Of a stretch of DNA of 45,816 nucleotides, positions 27,166 through 36,085 are shown in pieces. Both the position numbers and the translations under genes were made by a program. The notes beneath the pieces were generated by a model that did not search any database, was not told where the DNA came from, and saw nothing but the letters and a program-made list of their open reading frames with translations. Position 1 is the first letter of the stretch; each line of letters starts with the position of its first letter. The stretch is from positions 1 through 45,816 of the forward strand of contig JALGXV010000001.1 in NCBI GenBank assembly GCA_029821885.1, in the 5' to 3' direction. Source of the stretch: Candidatus Hebobacteria bacterium. Lineage in GTDB: Bacteria > Armatimonadota > Hebobacteria > Hebobacterales > Hebobacteraceae.

Positions 27166-28677
27166 CTAGTGACCCAACACGCTCGCAATGCTCAGCGTGG
27201 CCTTGTTGAGTAGTGGATAGGCCAGCTGGGGGTAGACCCCAAGTAGGATGGTGACCGCTGCGAGGGTCGCCATCGCAACATAGAGCGAAGCGGGCGCCTC
27301 TTTCACCGCCTCCACCGAGATGCCTGAGGCCTTGGGCGATCCCCAGAAGACCGCTTGTCCCGCGCGCATCACCACGATGAGCGTGAGTAGGCTGGTGAAT
27401 ATCCCGATGCCAACGGCCGACCACATCCCCGCCTGCGCTCCGGCCAGGAAGATCGTCAGTTTGCTCATGAAGCCTGAGAACGGCGGCAGCCCGGAGATGG
27501 AGAAGGCTCCGATGAAGAAGCAGACGGCAGTCACCGGCATGCGCTTCCCCAGGCCGCCCAGCTGCGACATGGATCGGGCGGAGGCGGCGTAGATCACCGC
27601 GCCGATACAGAGGAAGAGCAGCGCCTTGGCAACCGCGTGATGGAGCAGGTGAAAGAGGCCCCCATAGACGCCGAGGTAGGTGCCGAAGCCAAGACCCATG
27701 ATCACGTACCCCATCTGGGATACCGATGAGTAAGCGAGAAGGCGCTTGAGGTCGTCCTGCACGAGGGCCATGATGCCGCCGAGCAGCATCGTAAACGCTC
27801 CCAGCACGACGACGAATACAGTGAGAGCCGCATAGGCCGGGAAGAAGATCGTGACGGTGCGTGCAAGCGCGTAGGCCGCCATCTTGATCATCACGCCTGA
27901 GAGCAACGCGGAGACCGGAGACGGGGCCTCCGCGTGCGCATCCGGCAGCCATGGATGGAAGGGCGCGATGCCGGCCTTGGTGCCGAACCCCACGACGAAG
28001 AGGGCGACGACAAACACCGCGACGGACCGCGGGATGAGAGCGGCCACTCCCTGCAGCTCGGATATGAGCATCGCGTTCTCGCCCTCCAGGTAGGGCGTCG
28101 CGGACGCGTACAACAGCACCGAGGCGAACAACGCGAAGGTGATGCCGACCGTCAACAGCATGAGGTACTTGTATCCCGCCTCCAGCGCTCGGCGATCCCA
28201 GTAGAACGCCACCAGCAGCCCGGAGAAGATCGTGGTGGCTTCGATGGCCACGTAGAGCATGATGACGTTGTTCGTCACGCAGCCCCAGAGCATGGTGGCG
28301 AGGAAGAGAAGGTACATCCCATAGAAGCCGGGCAGACGCGCCTCCGTAACGTCGTTGCCTTGCGAATCGAGGAGGCGCCGATGCCGCATGTAGCGAATCG
28401 CGAAGAGCGTTGCCGGCAGAGAGACGCCGCTGATCAGCAGTACAAGCAGCGCGGACAGGGCATCGACCCGCAACTCCCGGCCCCAGCCTATCAGGACCGC
28501 GCCGCCAAGCACACGAGACGCCACCACGGCCGAAATCAGGAAGGCGGCCGCCGCGCCGAGCAGGGCGAATGTCTCCGCCAACTCCCGGCGCGCCCGGCCA
28601 GACAGCCATGCGAGCAGCCCGGCCACGGCCGGCGCCAAGAAGACCCACTGTGTCAGAACGGATGCCGACTCTTCCAT
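27166..28677 (-). CDS. Proton-translocating antiporter-like subunit (NuoN/HyfF/MrpD-like), third copy
   Basis: This 503-residue protein has about 14 helices. The diagnostic block GFGTKAGIAPFHPWLPDAHA (near residue 225) is followed by EAPSPVSALLSGVMIKMAAY. This includes the conserved channel Lys and the trans-membrane Pro break of NuoL/M/N and MrpA/D families. A second conserved region is RLLAYSSVSQMGYVIMGLG near residue 300. It pumps or exchanges H+ (possibly Na+) driven by electron transfer in the hydrogenase arm. It lies between the HyfE-like and small-subunit genes, in the HyfF position. Which of NuoN, NuoM or MrpD it is closest to needs a tree. Confidence 0.9.
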   Translation of the reverse strand: MEESASVLTQWVFLAPAVAGLLAWLSGRARRELAETFALLGAAAAFLISAVVASRVLGGAVLIGWGRELRVDALSALLVLLISGVSLPATLFAIRYMRHRRLLDSQGNDVTEARLPGFYGMYLLFLATMLWGCVTNNVIMLYVAIEATTIFSGLLVAFYWDRRALEAGYKYLMLLTVGITFALFASVLLYASATPYLEGENAMLISELQGVAALIPRSVAVFVVALFVVGFGTKAGIAPFHPWLPDAHAEAPSPVSALLSGVMIKMAAYALARTVTIFFPAYAALTVFVVVLGAFTMLLGGIMALVQDDLKRLLAYSSVSQMGYVIMGLGFGTYLGVYGGLFHLLHHAVAKALLFLCIGAVIYAASARSMSQLGGLGKRMPVTAVCFFIGAFSISGLPPFSGFMSKLTIFLAGAQAGMWSAVGIGIFTSLLTLIVVMRAGQAVFWGSPKASGISVEAVKEAPASLYVAMATLAAVTILLGVYPQLAYPLLNKATLSIASVLGH

Positions 28678-28724
28678 GGACCGCCTTCTCCTCTGCCTAT
28701 CAGCACATCAGATGCGGCCGCGCA

Positions 28725-29390
28725 CTACCAGTGCAGCTCGGCCAGCTCGTAGGTGTCAGTAGTACCGATCTTCTCTCGTATGCCAGCGATCACGTAGAGC
28801 AGCAGGTACACGGTGACGACGACCTCGGTTGCGATTCCGATGAGCGCGGTCTCCCTCATGTGAGGCGCCAAGCTGACGAGGCTCAGGTGGACCGCGTTCT
28901 CCAGCAAGCACAGGCCTATGACCGTCTTGATGGCGTCCCGACGGGAGAGAATCGCATAGAGTCCGAGAACGAACACCGTCAGCGCGACCGCGAGATTGGT
29001 GCGAAACACGCCGGCCGCCGCCTCCGGCGTCGGGGCGAGCACGTGCACGTAGGTATGCGTGAGCTTGTAGAAGGCGATGAGGATGACCGAGGCGATGGCG
29101 ACCGATGGGCCGAAGCCTATGATGGCCGGCACTTCCTGCTCCCCCGTCTTCGCGATATAGCGCAGGATGAACCACGGGGTGAGGATGGCCTTTGTGACGA
29201 ACGCAGTGAGCGCCCAGACGTAGAGGGCCGGGTTGCCGGCGGCGAAGGCGAGGATAAGGCCGCAGATCAGCAGTGCCTGCAGGGCGTAGGCAGCCGCCGC
29301 GCGCTTGAGGTTGTGTGACTCGACCGCGGCCACCGAGGTGATTATCATCAGCATGCTCAGCGTCTCAATCAGCCCGACGTTGTATGGCAC
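28725..29390 (-). CDS. hyfE: Hydrogenase-4 subunit E-like membrane protein (HyfE)
   Basis: This 221-residue protein has six or seven hydrophobic segments. The N-terminal half resembles HyfE (LIETLSMLMIITSVAAVES, then ALTAFVTKAILTPWFILRYI). The C-terminal half resembles NuoK/MnhC (RRDAIKTVIGLCLLENAVHLSLVSLA, with the conserved Glu in LLENA). NuoK-type glutamates take part in the proton wire along the membrane arm. It is placed between the polyferredoxin and the NuoN-like gene, the order seen in E. coli hyf. The C-terminus ends with a short soluble tail. Confidence 0.85.
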   Translation of the reverse strand: MPYNVGLIETLSMLMIITSVAAVESHNLKRAAAAYALQALLICGLILAFAAGNPALYVWALTAFVTKAILTPWFILRYIAKTGEQEVPAIIGFGPSVAIASVILIAFYKLTHTYVHVLAPTPEAAAGVFRTNLAVALTVFVLGLYAILSRRDAIKTVIGLCLLENAVHLSLVSLAPHMRETALIGIATEVVVTVYLLLYVIAGIREKIGTTDTYELAELHW

Positions 29391-29437
29391 CTCTTCCTCC
29401 CCTTACTCACACGCTGGCACAGTCGCGTGTCGGCATG

Positions 29438-29887
29438 TCATTCGCCGCTCTCGGGCACCCCTTGAAAGCCGGTTACCATGAGCTTGTCGAGGGCGGTCGA
29501 TGTCTCGAAGCATCGCCCGCACCGCTGACAGGAGCCCATGTATACCTCGGCCTTAATGTGCATGTCTTGCGTGTCGTTGGTGGCGGTTTCGAACTGCTCC
29601 GTCACCGTGATCGCCTCTTCCGGGCATACCTCGGCGCAGCGCGCGCAGTAGGTGCAACGCTCAAGGAAGAACTCCAATACCCGCGTGTCCTGAGACGGGT
29701 CAGTGACGACGATGCACCTGGGAGTGCAGACGTTCGCGCAGCCCCCGCAGCCGATGCACTTCTCGGAGTCCACCTCAACCTTGCCGCGGAAGCCCTCCGC
29801 CGGCGGGTGTGGCGCGAACGGATAGGGGAGAGTAACTCTCCCCGCCCCCAAGCAGATTATGGCTTCCTTGAGCTTGCTCAGTATCAT
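29438..29887 (-). CDS. hycF: Hydrogenase ferredoxin-type subunit (HycF/NuoI-like)
   Basis: This 149-residue protein has two classical 2[4Fe-4S] motifs: CIGCGGCANVCTPRCI near residue 43 and CTYCARCAEVCPEEA near residue 77. Near the C-terminus there is a further CQRCGRC run (residues ~118-124), which in longer homologues helps bind or stabilise a cluster. The NuoI/HycF family passes electrons to the hydrogenase small subunit in the peripheral arm. It follows the NuoH-like gene by 18 bases in the same operon. The PYPFAPHPPAEGFRGKVEVD lead-in matches NuoI-type N-termini. Confidence 0.9.
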   Translation of the reverse strand: MILSKLKEAIICLGAGRVTLPYPFAPHPPAEGFRGKVEVDSEKCIGCGGCANVCTPRCIVVTDPSQDTRVLEFFLERCTYCARCAEVCPEEAITVTEQFETATNDTQDMHIKAEVYMGSCQRCGRCFETSTALDKLMVTGFQGVPESGE

Positions 29888-29905
29888 CGCTTCTCTCCCG
29901 GGACG

Positions 29906-30814
29906 TCAGGCGCCGATGGAGGCGAACACCAGCCCTGCCACCGCCACGAACACAACGATCCTTGAGAAATACGACATGGACTGGTCTATGCGAAGACGCG
30001 GATTGACGGCGTTGACGAGGCCGACGACGACCACGAGCACGCCGACCAGAGCGAAGTTGACAACCAGATCGACTGGCCACAGGCCCGAGCGCGGAAGCGG
30101 CACGAAGATCTGAACCAAGATCGACCCGAAGATCAACATCTTCGCGTACGAGGCCATTTTGAACAGCGCCAGGCCAGGGCCCGAACGCTCGATGAACGGG
30201 CCCTCCATGATCTCCTGATCGGCCTCGGCGATGTCGAAGGGCAGCTTCCCCACCTGGGCCTGCAGCGCGAGAAGGAAGGCCACGCCGGCGAAGACCATTG
30301 AGACGCTCGGCCCGGCGGCCGCGTAGCTCTCCATCATCTCGGGGAAGCTGAGCGAGCCGGCCTTCACAGCGGCCGTCACCAGCGCGATGGCGACCACCGG
30401 CTCGACGCTGAAGATCATCATCATTTCCCGAGAGGCACCGACGTAGGCGTATGGATTGCCGCTCGCGAAGCCGCCCAGAATGATGGCGACACCCGCCAGC
30501 GCGACGAAGTAGATGAACACAATCGCGTCGCCGGCAAAGGCGAGCGGAGGCGGTGTGCCAAGGGGAGTGAGGAGAGCGGCCATCAGCACCGCACCCAGAC
30601 ACAGCGTCGGGCCGATCTGCCAGACCATCCCCGCCTCCGGAACCAGGTCTTCTTTCGCCAGAAGCTTCATGATGTCGAGGTAGGGCTGGATCAGAGGCGG
30701 GCCCTTGCGAGAATGCACGATGGCGCGAATCCGGCGCATGACGCCCTCCGCCAGCGGCGCCAGCCCAACGATGAGCACCAGGTTGAGGACAGCTAGCCCG
30801 ATCACTTGCGCCAT
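29906..30814 (-). CDS. hycD: Membrane anchor subunit (NuoH/HycD-like)
   Basis: This 302-residue protein has eight hydrophobic segments. The family signature GVMRRIRAIVHSRKGPPLIQPYLDIMKLLAKED is at residues ~22-55. Further conserved points are LPFDIAEADQEIMEGPFIE near residue 190 (the Asp/Glu-rich loop near the quinone-like site of NuoH) and FVPLPRSGLWPVDLV. It anchors the soluble arm and couples redox chemistry to ion pumping. In group 4 hydrogenases it takes the NuoH position. Start ATG 30814 lies 37 bases after the large-subunit stop. Confidence 0.92.
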   Translation of the reverse strand: MAQVIGLAVLNLVLIVGLAPLAEGVMRRIRAIVHSRKGPPLIQPYLDIMKLLAKEDLVPEAGMVWQIGPTLCLGAVLMAALLTPLGTPPPLAFAGDAIVFIYFVALAGVAIILGGFASGNPYAYVGASREMMMIFSVEPVVAIALVTAAVKAGSLSFPEMMESYAAAGPSVSMVFAGVAFLLALQAQVGKLPFDIAEADQEIMEGPFIERSGPGLALFKMASYAKMLIFGSILVQIFVPLPRSGLWPVDLVVNFALVGVLVVVVGLVNAVNPRLRIDQSMSYFSRIVVFVAVAGLVFASIGA

Positions 30815-30851
30815 GGACTCGTCCTTTCGTCCTTCGAGGCCGGGAAGTGTA

Positions 30852-32543
30852 TCACCGCTCCGACTTCTCCTGAGAGAGTCGGAGCAGATCTTCCTTGCTG
30901 AGCATGGCCTGCCGACCTGTACGCACGTCTACAGTCTCCACCCGCTCGGTGCAGGAGAAGCAGGGGTCCATGCTGCCGAGGGTTATCGGTACGTCCGCGA
31001 TGGTCTCGTCTTTGATCATGAGCGGCAGTGCCTGGAGGTTCTGATAGGTCGGAGCGCGGACCCGCCATCGGTCCGGCCGGTTGTTCTCCCCGGTGATGAG
31101 GTAGTGAATGGCCTCTCCTCTGGGAGCCTCCACCGTGCAGACGCCCTGCCGGCCCGCTGGGATCTCCTCGGCGAACTCGACCATGAGCGGCCCGTCCGGC
31201 ATGGTCTTGAGCCCCTCCCGCACAAGCCGTATCGACTCGAACAGCTCTTCCAGTCTCACCACGACGCGAGCCCAATTGTCACACCCGTCGTTCGTGATGG
31301 CCCGTGTCTGGAGTTCGTCGTAGGCCGCGTACGGGTGGTCGACTCGGGCGTCGATATCGACGTTCGAGCCGCGAGCCGTCGGGCCGACGACGCACACGCT
31401 CCTGGCGTCTTCCTCGGGCAGTATGCCCACTCCCTTGAGTCGCACAAGCAGCGTCGTGTCTCCCTGCACAGCGTCGACCACCGCCAGGGACTCCTTCTCG
31501 ATCTGCCCGATGCAGTCGAGTATCTCCGGGTGAATGTCGGGCGAGATATCCCAGCGCACTCCACCCACGAGGTTCATCCCGAAGCTCTTCCGGCTCCCCG
31601 TGATCTTCTCACACAGCCACATGATCGGCTCCCGGATCCGCCATGCCTGCATCAGCACCGTATCGAATCCGAGGATGTGACCGGCAATCCCGAGCCACAG
31701 CAGGTGAGAGTGGATCCGCTCCACCTCGAGCATGATCGAGCGAATGTAGCGCGCGCGGCGCGGAGCCTGCACGCCGGCCGCCTGCTCAGCCGCTTCGCAG
31801 TAACAGCTCGAATGGATGAAGCCGCAGATCCCGCAGATGCGTTCGGCCACGAACGGGATCTGATTGTATGTCAGCACGCTGTCGCCGAGCTTCTCGATGC
31901 CTCGGTGGTTGTAGAAGCCGCGGTAGTCGCACCCAACCACCCGCTCGCCGTCGACGAACAGCCGGAGCTGAGCCGGCTCCTCGAGCACCGGGTAGAACGG
32001 ACCGACCACAACTGTCGAGGTGCCCTCCGGCGCCTCCTTGAACTTCACCTCTGCGCCCTCGACCGGCTCCGGATTGGCGTCATAGGGGAAGTCCTTCCGG
32101 AGCGGGTGCACACCTTCCGGCCAATCATCGGGCAACACAAGCCGCCGTGGGTCTGGATGTCCCTTGGCCTTGACGCCGACCAAGTCCTGAATCTCCCTCT
32201 CCGACCAGCCCGCGGCCACGACGTCCGGCGTGATGGCCTCCACCTCCGCGCCGTTCTCCGAGACGTCGGCCCGCAGGCAGACGAACTGCTTTGCCTTGTC
32301 GCGGGAGAAGATATGGGTGACGCTCAGGCAGCCCTCCGTTGCAAGTCGGTCGATGCCAGCGGAGATGACGAATCGGGCGTCGAGCTTATCTTGAAGGTGC
32401 CGACTTGCCGGCCGAATGAGCTCCTTGTCGACGGTTAGGTAAAGAGCGCCGGGAGCTGGCTCCTCGGCCGCGCGCAGGCCCTCGCCGAACTTCTCGCGCA
32501 TCTCCTGTATAACTTGTTGCGTAGTCACAGAACCAGCCTCCAT
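30852..32543 (-). CDS. hycE: [NiFe] hydrogenase large subunit fused to NuoC-like domain (HycE/HyfG-like)
   Basis: This 563-residue protein is a NuoC-like N-terminal domain (residues ~1-150) joined to a NuoD-like large subunit. Both pairs of nickel-binding cysteines are present: C237/C240 in ERICGICG, and C528/C531 in DPCFSCTER. NuoD of complex I lacks these, so it is a real hydrogenase. The 29 residues after R534 resemble the tail that HycI removes from HycE after metal insertion; a HycI-like protease is in the same operon. The other fold landmark is GPFYPVLEEPAQLRL near residue 181. It catalyses H+/H2 interconversion facing the cytoplasm. HypABCDEF maturation genes are not in this window. 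Confidence 0.93.
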   Translation of the reverse strand: MEAGSVTTQQVIQEMREKFGEGLRAAEEPAPGALYLTVDKELIRPASRHLQDKLDARFVISAGIDRLATEGCLSVTHIFSRDKAKQFVCLRADVSENGAEVEAITPDVVAAGWSEREIQDLVGVKAKGHPDPRRLVLPDDWPEGVHPLRKDFPYDANPEPVEGAEVKFKEAPEGTSTVVVGPFYPVLEEPAQLRLFVDGERVVGCDYRGFYNHRGIEKLGDSVLTYNQIPFVAERICGICGFIHSSCYCEAAEQAAGVQAPRRARYIRSIMLEVERIHSHLLWLGIAGHILGFDTVLMQAWRIREPIMWLCEKITGSRKSFGMNLVGGVRWDISPDIHPEILDCIGQIEKESLAVVDAVQGDTTLLVRLKGVGILPEEDARSVCVVGPTARGSNVDIDARVDHPYAAYDELQTRAITNDGCDNWARVVVRLEELFESIRLVREGLKTMPDGPLMVEFAEEIPAGRQGVCTVEAPRGEAIHYLITGENNRPDRWRVRAPTYQNLQALPLMIKDETIADVPITLGSMDPCFSCTERVETVDVRTGRQAMLSKEDLLRLSQEKSER

Positions 32544-32552
32544 CCCCCCAAG

Positions 32553-34592
32553 CTATCTCATCACTGAGAACAGCACTGCCAGAACGAGCACCATCCCCAC
32601 CACCTGCCACACCAGGTACCACTGGGGGATGCCGACGTGAGAGCGAGAGAACCGCTCGGCCACTCGGCTTCCGGCCTTGACCAGAGGTCCGTACAGCCAG
32701 GCATCAACGTCGAATATCTTGGCCAGCGTGGTCGGGTAGGCGGTCTTCGGCGTTCCCGTCGTGACGTACACTCTCTCGAACGCGCGCCGGAACGGCTCGT
32801 AGAACCCATGTGCGTGGAAGTGGCCGAGCCGCTGCGGGAGATCGACGCCGCAGTACCACACCGGCACGACTCGCGAAGGCGCTTGTGCCATGCGCGCGAT
32901 GCCATAGGAGATCGCCATACAGATGCCCAGCGCCACGGTTGATGCCAGCGGATGCCAGACCCCGGCGGCGGCCCCATCTGCTGTGAAGGTCAGCCCCAGC
33001 GCGGAGGTCCCGAGCGCCCCAGAGAGGGTGGTGCCGGAGAGGGCGGTCGTCAGGGGTGTGACCGCCCGGTAGACGGCTGTCAGCGGCAGCATGGGGAACA
33101 GGCCGAACGCGACGCAGCACAGGCCGAGGATCACCTGAGGCACCTGCATACTGGCGGGCACATCATTGCGCTTCTCAGTCAGGTGTGCCACGTGCTGTGA
33201 AGGCTGCCCGAGAAAGGCGGCCCCGAGGTACTTGAACAGAGCGGCGAGGGTCACCAGGGAGATGAACATCGCCGTCAGCCCGAAGAGCAGGAAGAGCGGG
33301 AACCCGATGCCGCCGATGACGGACACCTGGTAAATCAGCCACTTGCTGGAGAAGCCGTTGAAGGGCGGCATGCCGGAAATGGACAGCGCGCCGATACCGG
33401 CCATGAGCGCGGTCACCGGTAGCAGACGCGCGAGCCCGCCCATCATGCCCAGGTCGCCGACGCCCGTTCGGTAGCGAAGCGAACCTGTCGTGAAGAACAG
33501 CAGGGACTTGTAGAACACGCCGTTCATCAAGTGGAAGAGGCCGGCCAGCAGCCCCACCAAGGCCAACGTGGGATTGCTCGACATGAAGTAGGCCCCCATG
33601 CCGATGGCCAGGAAGACATATCCCATCTGGCCGATAATGCAGAACGATATCAGGCGTTTGGCGTTGCCCTGGGACAGCGATGCGAGAGTTGCCACGAAGA
33701 TGGAGCCAGTTCCCAGGAGCGCGATGGCTACCCCCCAGACGGTGGAGAACTGCGAGCCCGGCAGCAGATCGACAAAGATCCGCAACAGGCCGTAGACGCC
33801 GAGGTTTGTCATCGTGCCGGCGAAGGCGGCGCTGGCGCCGCTGGGCGCGGCCGGATACGCGTCCGGCAGCCAATCACCAAAGGGCAGTATGCCTGCCTTG
33901 GTGGCGAACCCAATGAGCCACAGCGCGAGCAGGACATGCAGCGCTATGGGGGTGGTCTCGGCCAGCTTCCCCATGGCCTGCGCGCTGGCGGCAAAGCTGA
34001 AGGAATGAGGCTCTGCCGTGTGCCAGAGCACGACTGCGGCGATGAGGATGAGAATCGTCGCCACATGTGTGACTACGATGTATTTGAAGCCTGCGCGGAG
34101 TACGCTCGGATTCTCCTTGTCATAGATCACCAGGAAGTAAGAGCAGATGGTCATGAACTCCCAGAAGACGAGGAAGAAGAACCAGTCGCGCACCGTGACG
34201 ACACCGATGATCCCGGCGAAGAAGAGGAGCAATATCGGATAGAATCGCGCCGGATGCTCCCGCTGGTAGATGCGCATGTACGAGGTCGAGTAGAGGGTGC
34301 TCAAGAACGCTATCACGCCGATTATGAGCAAGAAGAAGCCGCTGAACCGGTCGACCGCCAACGTGAGGCTGGCGCCGATGCCGCTCACCGCCGCCACCGT
34401 TGCCGGGGCCGGCGCGAGCTCGGAGCTCAGCAGCCTCACAGCCCCTCCCCAGAGGGCCAGTGCGCTGGCCGCTGCGACGAAGAGCAGCGCCAGGTAGGCG
34501 CAGGTGCTGCGGCTGCGCGAGACGACCGCCGTCACAACCGCGCCCAGGACCAGCAGCACAACAGCGTGCATCACAGCTTGAACAGGCGTCAT
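32553..34592 (-). CDS. hyfB: Proton-translocating antiporter-like subunit (NuoL/HyfB/MrpA-like), second copy
   Basis: This 679-residue protein has about 16 helices. It contains GFATKAGILPFGDWLPDAYP (near residue 228), then AAPSGASAAFAGTMTNLGVYGLLR, and RLISFCIIGQMGYVFLAIGMG near residue 310. These are the proton-channel blocks of the NuoL/HyfB family. The extra C-terminal region (residues ~560-679) contains PVWYCGVDLPQRLGHFHAHGFYEPF. It resembles the long amphipathic extension of NuoL/HyfB. It lies directly downstream of the MrpD/NuoM-like gene and upstream of the large subunit, and is co-transcribed with them. Confidence 0.9.
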   Translation of the reverse strand: MTPVQAVMHAVVLLVLGAVVTAVVSRSRSTCAYLALLFVAAASALALWGGAVRLLSSELAPAPATVAAVSGIGASLTLAVDRFSGFFLLIIGVIAFLSTLYSTSYMRIYQREHPARFYPILLLFFAGIIGVVTVRDWFFFLVFWEFMTICSYFLVIYDKENPSVLRAGFKYIVVTHVATILILIAAVVLWHTAEPHSFSFAASAQAMGKLAETTPIALHVLLALWLIGFATKAGILPFGDWLPDAYPAAPSGASAAFAGTMTNLGVYGLLRIFVDLLPGSQFSTVWGVAIALLGTGSIFVATLASLSQGNAKRLISFCIIGQMGYVFLAIGMGAYFMSSNPTLALVGLLAGLFHLMNGVFYKSLLFFTTGSLRYRTGVGDLGMMGGLARLLPVTALMAGIGALSISGMPPFNGFSSKWLIYQVSVIGGIGFPLFLLFGLTAMFISLVTLAALFKYLGAAFLGQPSQHVAHLTEKRNDVPASMQVPQVILGLCCVAFGLFPMLPLTAVYRAVTPLTTALSGTTLSGALGTSALGLTFTADGAAAGVWHPLASTVALGICMAISYGIARMAQAPSRVVPVWYCGVDLPQRLGHFHAHGFYEPFRRAFERVYVTTGTPKTAYPTTLAKIFDVDAWLYGPLVKAGSRVAERFSRSHVGIPQWYLVWQVVGMVLVLAVLFSVMR

Positions 34593-34612
34593 CTGCTATC
34601 CCTCGTTCCTAA

Positions 34613-36085
34613 TCAGAAGCCTCCGCCCGGCACCAGGAGCTTGACGATTGGGAGTCCGACATAGGGCGCGACTACGCACAGGACCATGCAGGCGACCAGC
34701 GCGACGCTCATCGGCCAGGGCGGATCGGCGGCCGCGGCCGCAACCTGTGAGGGCCGCCCGAGGAAGACTCTCTGTGCCACCCACATGAGCCAGCCGAACG
34801 ATATCGCGCTCTCGGCGACCAGCAACACGAGCAGGGCCACACCGCCCGGCGATTCCAGCGCGCCGGCGAAGATGAAGAGCTTCGACCAGAAGCACGACAA
34901 TGGTGGAATACCGGTCACCGCCAGCGCGCCCACCATGAAGGTGACGGCCTCGAGTGGCATCTTCCGCGCCAGCCCCGACAGCTGGCTGATCCGGCGCGTG
35001 CCCGCGCCGTAGGCTATGGCACCAACGCACAGGAAGAGAGTGCCCTTGGCGGCCCCGTGACAGAGGATGTGCAGTGCGGCGCCCTGGTAGCCGACCTTCG
35101 ACCCGAAGACGCCGAGTGAGATCCCGATCAGTACATAGGCCAGGTGGACGATGGTCGAGTAAGCCAGCAGCTTCTTCAGATCGTCCTGGCGCAGGTAAGC
35201 GAGGACGCCCATCAGCATCGTGAGCAACGCCATCACCGCCATGACGATGCCGATGTCCTGGGGCACTGCCCAGCCCGATATGACGAGCCGAGCGACCAGG
35301 TAGACGCCGGCCTTCACCATGGCGGCAGCGTGCAGATAAGCGCTCACGGGCGTGGGCGCCTCCATGGCGTCCGGCAGCCAGGTGTGGAACGGTATCTGAG
35401 CCGACTTGGCCCAAGCGGCGACAAGCAGCAGCACGAAGACGGCCACCTTCAGGCCCCCAGGCAGCTCACCGATGGCCGCAAACTCGAAGGAGCCTGCCGC
35501 GGCGAACAGCAGAAGCAGTGCGACCAAGAACCCGAACCCACCGATGTGGGTCATGATGAGAGCCTTGAATCCGGCTCGCGTCGCGGCTGGCTCCTGGGTG
35601 TGAGAGATAAGCGCCCAGGAAGACAGGGTGGTCATCTCCCAGAAGATGAAGAGCTGCAGCAGGTTGGGAGCGAGGGCCACACCCACCATTGAGGTGAAGA
35701 ACAGCATCAGCCAGAAGTAGTAGCGCTGCTGACCGTTCCGGTGGGGATGCTCTGCATTGCGCGCGCTCAGATACTCGGTCGAATAGAGGACGATCAGAAA
35801 GCCGATGACCGTGATGACGAGCACCATGACGGAGCTCAGCGGGTTGAGCGCGAGGCCGAACAGACTCTCGCCGGCCCGGCCCGGAAGCCAGGGCATGCCG
35901 CCGAGCCGAAAATCGGCCCCATGCGGGTAGGCGCGGATGACGGCGGCGACCCCGATCACCATCGCCGCCAGGGAGGCGAGCACTGCGACCACGGGCGCCG
36001 CGCGCGGGCGGGAGATGCCGGCCACGACTGCGCCCGCCGCGGGCACCACAAGCAACGCGAGCATCAGCAGAAGCATCAGGTCCAT
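34613..36085 (-). CDS. Proton-translocating antiporter-like subunit (NuoM/HyfD/MrpD-like), first copy
   Basis: This 490-residue protein has about 14 helices. It has the block AWAKSAQIPFHTWLPDAMEA (near residue 232) followed by PTPVSAYLHAAAMVKAGVYL, the most canonical NuoL/M/MrpA/D sequence of the three copies. A second landmark is KLLAYSTIVHLAYVLIGISLG near residue 305. It takes the HyfD/MrpD position. Its start overlaps the HycI-like stop by ten bases (36076-36085), so the two are translationally coupled. The coupling ion (H+ or Na+) cannot be told from sequence alone. Confidence 0.9.
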   Translation of the reverse strand: MDLMLLLMLALLVVPAAGAVVAGISRPRAAPVVAVLASLAAMVIGVAAVIRAYPHGADFRLGGMPWLPGRAGESLFGLALNPLSSVMVLVITVIGFLIVLYSTEYLSARNAEHPHRNGQQRYYFWLMLFFTSMVGVALAPNLLQLFIFWEMTTLSSWALISHTQEPAATRAGFKALIMTHIGGFGFLVALLLLFAAAGSFEFAAIGELPGGLKVAVFVLLLVAAWAKSAQIPFHTWLPDAMEAPTPVSAYLHAAAMVKAGVYLVARLVISGWAVPQDIGIVMAVMALLTMLMGVLAYLRQDDLKKLLAYSTIVHLAYVLIGISLGVFGSKVGYQGAALHILCHGAAKGTLFLCVGAIAYGAGTRRISQLSGLARKMPLEAVTFMVGALAVTGIPPLSCFWSKLFIFAGALESPGGVALLVLLVAESAISFGWLMWVAQRVFLGRPSQVAAAAADPPWPMSVALVACMVLCVVAPYVGLPIVKLLVPGGGF

